Positions 29,095-35,394 of a DNA stretch of 35,394 nucleotides are shown piece by piece. Below the pieces are notes generated by a model. That model saw only the letters and a program-made list of their open reading frames with translations, was not told the DNA's origin and ran no database searches. A program made the translations under genes and the position numbers. Origin of the DNA: Bacilli bacterium (GTDB taxonomy: Bacteria > Bacillota_I > Bacilli_A > RFN20 > CAG-826); NCBI GenBank assembly GCA_024695405.1, contig JAILIF010000040.1:1-35394 (forward strand). The letters run 5' to 3'. Position 1 is the stretch's first letter. Each line of letters starts with the position of its first letter.

Positions 29095-30090
29095 TTATTT
29101 ATAAATCCAAATCAATTTATCAATATTTATTTTAAATGGATAGACAACAAAAATATGTGCGTTCTTTAAAATAAATGTTCCTGCATATTGATCTTGATCC
29201 TTGAAATAACTCTGTAGCATTTCGGAATGATAAGACATAAATTCATCCCTATATTCAATAATATATCCATCTTTGTTGATAATCGTTTTTGAATTTTCAA
29301 CTTCGCCATTTTTAATTTTAATACCTTCTAAACTATATGGAATAGGAGCATTCATATATAAGGTTAAAGTATCTGAAAACAATTCAACATTATCAAGAAA
29401 TAATTCATATATTTTTTGCATTTCAAATCCTTTATTGTTACACGTTAATAATGCATTGCGACTTTTTAACTTATAAAAAAAGTCTATTCCATCCTTAAGA
29501 GTGAATTTGTATTCTATGTTAGTAGTCAATATCATAATGTATTCTAAGTATAAATTAAATGTATCCAATTTTTCGTTTGATACATAGCGGATGTCGTTAT
29601 TTGTATATCCGACTTTTCCATCGTAATATACATCTATAACGCCAAGTGTTTGATTATAAATACTAAGTATGCCTAAATCATTATTTATTTCATCTACAAT
29701 AAAGTTTGCGCTTTCAAAGAAACTATTAAGATAGTCATCAAATTCTTTAGAAAATTTGTAAATATGAGGAGTTCCACTAGTTGTTCTATAAATATAAAAT
29801 AATGAGTTATCAATATTAGTGCTTTCGTTTGGAAATCTGAGATTTTCAATTTCTCTTTTGGTTTCTTTAAAATCTACCTCTTCCCAACCGTGATATTGAA
29901 TAGATTGCAATGTTATCTCTTTATTCTTTATTGAGGTATCATAGATTTCTTTTAATTCTGTGTAGTATTCAAAAGCTTCTTCAATTTGAGGATTATCTAC
30001 TTGGCTATTGCTTGCTTCGTTGTTACTGTTACTAGAACATGAAATTAATAAAAATGATAGTAAAAAAAGATTAAACGGCTTTGCTTTCAT
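29095..30090 (-). CDS. Lipoprotein of unknown function (cassette 2, gene B)
   Basis: 331 aa; lipobox FLLISC; SD GGAGG; ATGA overlap with upstream gene; paralog of 26927..27907. Confidence 0.8.
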   Translation of the reverse strand: MKAKPFNLFLLSFLLISCSSNSNNEASNSQVDNPQIEEAFEYYTELKEIYDTSIKNKEITLQSIQYHGWEEVDFKETKREIENLRFPNESTNIDNSLFYIYRTTSGTPHIYKFSKEFDDYLNSFFESANFIVDEINNDLGILSIYNQTLGVIDVYYDGKVGYTNNDIRYVSNEKLDTFNLYLEYIMILTTNIEYKFTLKDGIDFFYKLKSRNALLTCNNKGFEMQKIYELFLDNVELFSDTLTLYMNAPIPYSLEGIKIKNGEVENSKTIINKDGYIIEYRDEFMSYHSEMLQSYFKDQDQYAGTFILKNAHIFVVYPFKINIDKLIWIYK

Positions 30091-30920
30091 AGTGAAGGAT
30101 CCTCCGTGTTATATAAAATGATTCCTGTATCATATAAACAGTCTAAGCAAATGAGATGGCCGTTAGAATCTCCAAATCTATGGGCTTCATTTTCAGAGAC
30201 AGTGGTGCAACAAATTGAATGCTTATTATGAAGATAAGGATTTATATAACTATATCCATAATAATGCATTAATCTAAAAACAGAAATTTGTCTTTCGGGA
30301 TATATGGTATTTCCATAAATTATTTGAGGGTTATAATATGGACAATCTAAAGCGTTGTGTTCATATGTGCCATATTTACCCCATTTAGATCTAACTACTA
30401 TGCTTGCAAAACTTGTTGACGGAGTAATTACATAAGCTGAGTGAGCATTGCCTTCCTCAATAAAATCTCCGATGATATCGTTTTTTATATAAACTATAAT
30501 GTCCCCTTGTAAAATAGGGAAATAAAAAGGAAAAGAGGAAGGATAAATTTCATCATATATATGCTCATAATAACAAAAAGTACCGCTATATTCAGGATTG
30601 CCTAAAAATTGAGTTTCATCATCAATGACGCAGTTTGTAGTAGAGTCAATATTGTTTAAGTTTCCTTTGTATCGCCATGCAAATGAATGGCAGTTGTAAT
30701 TAAAAGATGGATTACCAACTTTAGTAGCACTTAAATAATTGCTTGCGGATGGGTAATCTACTGGGGTATCATTCCCAATATATCTTTTACAATTAATATC
30801 TCTGCCTGTATCTGAAACGAAATTGTAACTCTCATAGTCAGAGTCCAATCTTAAAATTAGCCCTCTATCTGTTTGAGAACTCAAAGATATAAACAAAACG
30901 GAAATTAATTCAGTTACCAT
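30087..30920 (-). CDS. Putative secreted papain/NlpC-P60-like protein with C-terminal Cys/His cluster (cassette 2, gene A)
   Basis: 277 aa; YNCHSFAWRY, GDIIVY, HSAYV, VRSKWG..G.YEH, HSICCTT..HRFGDSNGHLICLDC; paralog of 27904..28743. Confidence 0.7.
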   Translation of the reverse strand: MVTELISVLFISLSSQTDRGLILRLDSDYESYNFVSDTGRDINCKRYIGNDTPVDYPSASNYLSATKVGNPSFNYNCHSFAWRYKGNLNNIDSTTNCVIDDETQFLGNPEYSGTFCYYEHIYDEIYPSSFPFYFPILQGDIIVYIKNDIIGDFIEEGNAHSAYVITPSTSFASIVVRSKWGKYGTYEHNALDCPYYNPQIIYGNTIYPERQISVFRLMHYYGYSYINPYLHNKHSICCTTVSENEAHRFGDSNGHLICLDCLYDTGIILYNTEDPSL

Positions 30921-31074
30921 AGCTAATTATATAATTTATGTTTTAGTAAAAAAAATAATTTTATGCTCTAATTGTTTTGAATTTAGTCTTAAAAATATTA
31001 TATATTTTTATCAAAAAATTAATTTTTTTGTTTTATTATGGTGCATTTTCTAGTAATTTATAAATAATAAAATC

Positions 31075-32421
31075 ATGAAGTATTTTTATCTAGGGACAAT
31101 TGCTATAGTGACATTGATGATGTTAGGAATGACATTTCACGTTTTAGCATACTCTGGATTTACAAAAAAACAAAAGAAATGGTTTACTTGGACATTCTTA
31201 TCTATAGTATTCTGCTGCTTTGCAGAATTTGCTGTTCACTGTGGATATTATGATCCTGATTTAAAAATTCCTTTATATATTTTAACTGTATTGCAATTCT
31301 CATTATCTCCTATTCTTGCAATGCTTTTTTGTGGTGCTCTTGGCTTAAGAGGCCAAAAAGTTGTAGCAATAGTGTTCTTTACTATGGGAATAATCGCTGA
31401 AACAGTATGTGCTTTTAAAGGATGGATATTTTCTTTCGATGAAATTGGATATCATAGAGGAACATATTTTTATATTTATGAAATCTTTTTCTCGGTATCA
31501 TTTGCTTACTTGCTTGTATGCTTATTTGTTGTAGGTAGAAGATTTAGATCTAGAGATTTAGTTACTATTGCATGCATTTTTGTTATTATCGCTGCTGGTA
31601 TAGCTCTTACAATGTTCTCTAAGGAATTATTTAATGAAGAAATTCATGTTACGTATATCGCGATTGGATTGTGTGCTTGTCTATCTTATATTTACTATAA
31701 CGATTTAGTCCAAGAAGATGTCAAAACTGAATTAGTAGATAAACAAGAAAAGATGTCTAGAATGCAAAACCATATTATTACAGCGTTGGCCAGTTTGATT
31801 GAAAGTAGAGACGCTAATACTGGTGAGCATGTTATTAGAACAAGTTATTTTGCTAAGAATCTTGCAGAAGAAATTAAAGGCATGAAGAGTTATTCTAAAG
31901 AAGTATCAGATGAATTTGTTCAACTTATATATTTATTAGCACCTTTACATGATGTTGGTAAAATTGTAGTTTCAGATCAAATATTAACTAAACCCGCTAG
32001 ATTAACTCCTGAAGAATTTGAAGAAATGAAAAAACACGCTTCTATGGGTGGTGTTGTTATTAAGCAAATCTTAGAAGGTGTTGCTGATGATGATTATCTC
32101 AAGTTTGCTAGTGACATCGCAATGTATCATCATGAAAGATGGGATGGAACAGGGTATCCAACTGGATTAAAAGGTAAAAAGATTCCTTTAGCAGCTAGAA
32201 TTATGGCTATTGCGGATGTATTTGATGCTTTAACTTCAGAACGTTGCTATAAACCTAAAATGGAACCTGAGAAAGCTTTCCAAATTATTGAGGAAGAAGC
32301 AGGAACACATTTTGATCCTCAATTAGTTAAAGTGTTTCTTAAGAATAAAGAACTATACGTCAATTATTTAAATGGACAAGAAACAATAGAACAAAAAAAT
32401 GAAGAGGTCGCTCAAAGCTAA
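31075..32421 (+). CDS. Membrane HD-GYP domain protein (putative c-di-GMP/cyclic dinucleotide phosphodiesterase)
   Basis: N-terminal multi-TM region; HDVGKI and HHERWDGTGYPTGLKG with ADVFDALTSERCYK. Confidence 0.88.
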   Translation: MKYFYLGTIAIVTLMMLGMTFHVLAYSGFTKKQKKWFTWTFLSIVFCCFAEFAVHCGYYDPDLKIPLYILTVLQFSLSPILAMLFCGALGLRGQKVVAIVFFTMGIIAETVCAFKGWIFSFDEIGYHRGTYFYIYEIFFSVSFAYLLVCLFVVGRRFRSRDLVTIACIFVIIAAGIALTMFSKELFNEEIHVTYIAIGLCACLSYIYYNDLVQEDVKTELVDKQEKMSRMQNHIITALASLIESRDANTGEHVIRTSYFAKNLAEEIKGMKSYSKEVSDEFVQLIYLLAPLHDVGKIVVSDQILTKPARLTPEEFEEMKKHASMGGVVIKQILEGVADDDYLKFASDIAMYHHERWDGTGYPTGLKGKKIPLAARIMAIADVFDALTSERCYKPKMEPEKAFQIIEEEAGTHFDPQLVKVFLKNKELYVNYLNGQETIEQKNEEVAQS

Positions 32422-32439
32422 GCGCCTCTTCGTTTTTGT
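32401..32439. terminator. Bidirectional terminator between convergent HD-GYP gene and clpB
   Basis: GAAGAGG-T-CGC ... GCG-CCTCTTC with T tract downstream and A7 upstream; overlaps the HD-GYP stop codon. Confidence 0.75.
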
Positions 32440-32441
32440 TT

Positions 32442-34559
32442 TTACATCTGTTTAATTACAATCTTGTCGTTAATGTAATCAACTAGATATTTATGTTTTG
32501 TATCTATATGCTCACTAATGATTTCAGTAGCAAGAAGTGTTTCCACTTCGTTTTGAATAAATCTTTTAATAGGTCTAGCACCAAAAGTTTCAGAATAAGA
32601 GCTATCTAAGATATATTGTTTAAGAGCGTTAGAGAATTCAACTGAATAGTAAGATTCTTTTAGTCTTCTATTAAGTAAATTTAACATCTTATCAACAATC
32701 TTTAATTGAACTTCTTTTCCTAATGGATTGAAGTAGACTATTTCATCAATACGATTTAAGAATTCCGGTTTAAATGTTTGATGTAATAACATTTCTACAT
32801 TTTCTTTATGGCCTTCCAATATATCACTTGATCCTAAATTAGAAGTCATAATGATAATGGTGTTCTTAAAATCAATTATTCTTCCTTGAGAGTCTGTTAG
32901 TCTACCATCATCGAGTATTTGAAGTAATAGATTAAATACTTCAGGATGAGCTTTTTCTATTTCGTCAAATAAGACAATTGAATATGGGTTTCTTCTTACT
33001 TTTTCAGTTAATTGTCCACCTTCTTCGTAACCAACATATCCTGGAGGAGCACCAATTAATCTAGAAGTAGAATATTTCTCCATATATTCAGACATATCGA
33101 TTCTAATGATATGAGATTCACTATCAAATAAAGCTTCTGCTAAAGATTTTGCTACTTCTGTTTTACCTACTCCAGTTGGACCAAGGAATAAGAACGAACC
33201 AATTGGCCTATTTGCATCCTTAATACCTGCTCTTTGACGTAAAATAGCGTTACTAACAAGAGAAAGAGCTTCATCTTGTCCGATAACTCGTTTCTCTAAA
33301 GTTTTCTTTAAATCTAAGACTTTTTGCTTATCACCTTTTTGAATACGTGATAGTGGAATATTAGTTTGTTTAGAAATAATTTTTGCGATTTCTTCTTCAT
33401 CGACTACTTCACTAATTAAAGATTCACCATTAGAATTTTTAACTTCTAGTGATTCAAGCTTTTTCTCCAAAGCAGGAATAATCTTATATTTTAATTCACC
33501 TGCTTTTTCATATTCACCTTGGCTATAAGCAAACTCTAGATCTCTAGTTGCTTTTTCTTTTTCTTCTTTAACTTTCTTTGCTTCAACAATTTTTTCTTTT
33601 TCTTGTTTCCACTCAGCAGTTAGTTTTTCCTCTTCTGATTTCTTTTTAGATAATTCATCTTCTAAGACAGCAAGACGCTTTTTACTAGAATCATCGCTTT
33701 CTTTAGAAAGAGCTGCTTTTTCTATTTCTAATTGTCTTATATTTCTTTCTAATTCATCTAATTCAGTAGGCATTGATTCAATTTCTACTTTTATAGATGC
33801 GCATGCTTCATCTACTAAGTCGATTGCTTTATCAGGAAGAAATCTACTTGTTAGATATCTATTAGATAAAGTAGCCGCGGCTATTAAAGCATTATCAGAA
33901 ATCTTAACTCCATGGAAAGTCTCAAATCTATTTTTAAGACCTCTTAATATAGATATAGTATCTTCTACAGTAGGTTCTCCTACTAAGACAGGTTGAAAAC
34001 GTCTTTCTAGTGCTCTATCTTTTTCAATATATTGTCTATATTCATTTAAAGTAGTGGCGCCAATACAGTCAATTTCCCCTCTAGCAAGCATAGGCTTAAG
34101 CATATTAGATGCATCCATTGCGCCATCTGTTCTACCTGCACCAACAATTAAATGAATTTCATCAATAAATAAAATAATCTTTCCGTCAGATTCTTTAATC
34201 TTATTTAAGACTGCTTTAAGTCTTTCCTCAAATTCACCACGATATTTAGCGCCTGCAATAAGCGCACCCATATCTAGTTCATATATAGTCTTATCTTTTA
34301 AAGTTAAAGGGACATCATCTTTAACTATTCTTTCTGCTAAACCTTCAAGAATAGCGGTTTTACCAACTCCTGGTTCACCAATAAGAATGACATTATTCTT
34401 ACTTTTACGAGCAAGTATTTGAATAATTTTTCTTATTTCTTCATCTCTTCCTATTACAGGATCTACTTTTCCTTTCTTGACTTCTTCGTTAATGTTACGT
34501 CCAAACTTTTGAAGGACGTTTTCATCATTTTCATAATTAGGTTCTTGGTTAATATTCAT
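32442..34559 (-). CDS. clpB: ClpB-type AAA+ disaggregase lacking the N-terminal domain
   Basis: 705 aa; two Walker A sites ([22 protein letters not shown]), coiled-coil M domain; starts at [24 protein letters not shown]. Confidence 0.9.
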   Translation of the reverse strand: MNINQEPNYENDENVLQKFGRNINEEVKKGKVDPVIGRDEEIRKIIQILARKSKNNVILIGEPGVGKTAILEGLAERIVKDDVPLTLKDKTIYELDMGALIAGAKYRGEFEERLKAVLNKIKESDGKIILFIDEIHLIVGAGRTDGAMDASNMLKPMLARGEIDCIGATTLNEYRQYIEKDRALERRFQPVLVGEPTVEDTISILRGLKNRFETFHGVKISDNALIAAATLSNRYLTSRFLPDKAIDLVDEACASIKVEIESMPTELDELERNIRQLEIEKAALSKESDDSSKKRLAVLEDELSKKKSEEEKLTAEWKQEKEKIVEAKKVKEEKEKATRDLEFAYSQGEYEKAGELKYKIIPALEKKLESLEVKNSNGESLISEVVDEEEIAKIISKQTNIPLSRIQKGDKQKVLDLKKTLEKRVIGQDEALSLVSNAILRQRAGIKDANRPIGSFLFLGPTGVGKTEVAKSLAEALFDSESHIIRIDMSEYMEKYSTSRLIGAPPGYVGYEEGGQLTEKVRRNPYSIVLFDEIEKAHPEVFNLLLQILDDGRLTDSQGRIIDFKNTIIIMTSNLGSSDILEGHKENVEMLLHQTFKPEFLNRIDEIVYFNPLGKEVQLKIVDKMLNLLNRRLKESYYSVEFSNALKQYILDSSYSETFGARPIKRFIQNEVETLLATEIISEHIDTKHKYLVDYINDKIVIKQM

Positions 34560-34583
34560 AATCTTGTCCTCCTATTCAATTTC

Positions 34584-34611
34584 ATTATAGTACAAAATTA
34601 GCACTCTGCAA
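34584..34611 (-). promoter_or_regulatory. clpB promoter
   Basis: Minus strand TTGCAG - 16 bp - TATAAT; -35 lies inside CIRCE. Confidence 0.7.
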
Positions 34612-34624
34612 GTGAGAGTGCTAA
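34598..34624. promoter_or_regulatory. CIRCE element (HrcA operator)
   Basis: TTAGCACTC-N9-GAGTGCTAA, perfect inverted repeat. Confidence 0.96.
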
Positions 34625-34761
34625 AAATTTTATTTAATTTATTTATAAATTACATTTCTCAAATTCTTATTTTATTGGTGGCAAACCACTCATTTTTCAA
34701 AAAGAAAAGCCATATAAAGACTATTATGATAGAATATAAAATGCTTTTAATAGGAATAGAT

Positions 34762-34844
34762 GCGGCCATGGCGGAATTGGTAGACGCGTCGGCCTCAGAA
34801 ACCGATGAGTAATCATGGAAGTTCAAATCTTCTTGGCCGCACCA
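34762..34844 (+). tRNA. tRNA-Leu (anticodon CAG), CCA encoded
   Basis: GCGGCCA/TGGCCGC acceptor; loop CTCAGAA; long variable arm; ACCA end. Confidence 0.93.
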
Positions 34845-34874
34845 ATTTTTGAAATAATATTAAAAGTTATATAT

Positions 34875-34950
34875 GTGCTTGTAGCTCAGTCGATAGAGCG
34901 TGGCCCTCCGGAGGCTAAGGTCGTATGTTCAATTCATACCAAGCACTCCA
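34875..34950 (+). tRNA. tRNA-Arg (anticodon CCG), CCA encoded
   Basis: GTGCTTG/CAAGCAC acceptor; loop CTCCGGA; T arm GTATG-TTCAATT-CATAC. Confidence 0.93.
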
Positions 34951-35007
34951 AGTTTATTAATTCCTTTGTTGATTACAATAAGACTAGAATTTATAATATA
35001 TTACACT

Positions 35008-35094
35008 GCCCGAGTGGTGAAATTGGTAGACGCACTGGACTCAAAATCCAGCAGTAGTGATACTGTGCCGGTTCAACTCCGGCCTCGGGCACCA
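35008..35094 (+). tRNA. tRNA-Leu (anticodon CAA), CCA encoded
   Basis: GCCCGAG/CTCGGGC acceptor; CTGGA-CTCAAAA-TCCAG; long variable arm; ACCA end. Confidence 0.95.
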
Positions 35095-35313
35095 GTTGAA
35101 ATATCACCCTTTTATTGGCCTATGAACCGGCACAATTTAAGGATTTTTTTATTTTATTTAAGGATTATTTAATAATTATTATTCTATAATCCTATTGTTG
35201 TTTTTAACGTTGTTGCAACTAAAAGTTGCTAATAAAACAATAAATGACAAATAGAATGTATAGATTAATTTTACTATTTAGTCTTTAATATACATATTGA
35301 AAAAGGGGAAAGT

Positions 35314-35394
35314 ATGGAAGAAGTTATTGAAGTAAAAAGAAAAAATGTGTTTAGGAATAAAAATTTTACATTAGTATTTTTAGGAGCGTTAGTT
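35314..35394 (+). CDS. N-terminus of a membrane protein, probably an MFS permease (partial, runs off window)
   Basis: MEEVIEVKRKNVFRNKNFTLVFLGALV..; SD-like AAAGGGG upstream. Confidence 0.5.
   Translation, partial: MEEVIEVKRKNVFRNKNFTLVFLGALV

Larger units (their letters stand above)
26860..30920. repeat. Two direct tandem copies (offset about 2168 bp) of a tRNA-Pro 3' end plus lipoprotein gene plus secreted protein gene
   Basis: Same order, orientation, junction sequence (CCCGACCAAATTATTT) and ATGA overlap in both copies. Confidence 0.85.

Noticed and set aside
34612-35172. ORFs 34612..34812, 34815..35057 and 34900..35172
   Set aside because: Chance ORFs running through three well-folded tRNA genes.

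Overview
The window is a 35.4-kb, AT-rich, gene-dense chromosomal segment from a Firmicutes/Mollicutes-like bacterium using the standard code (full-length ORFs with TGG for Trp, no sign of UGA readthrough). It runs from the 3' end of a 23S rRNA and a 5S rRNA through a housekeeping block: fakA-like, rnc, ftsY, ylxM, ffh, an opposite-strand trmD-rimM-KH-rpsP block, rplS, lepB, rbgA, rnhB, dprA, topA, xer, rpsB, tsf, pyrH, frr, uppS, cdsA, dxr, rseP and polC. An accessory region begins at a tRNA-Pro(CGG) just after polC. It is followed by an HD-GYP gene, a short ClpB under a perfect CIRCE element, three more tRNAs (Leu-CAG, Arg-CCG, Leu-CAA) and the start of a probable MFS permease. The most interesting part is 26848-30920. 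Here two diverged copies of a two-gene operon (an NCHSFAW/HSAY papain/NlpC-P60-like secreted protein plus a lipoprotein) each sit flush against tRNA-Pro sequence. The first copy abuts the intact tRNA-Pro(CGG) and the second abuts a 65-nt 3' fragment of the same tRNA. This looks like a compact tRNA-anchored cassette without its own integrase. All calls come from reading the sequence; no database search was run.
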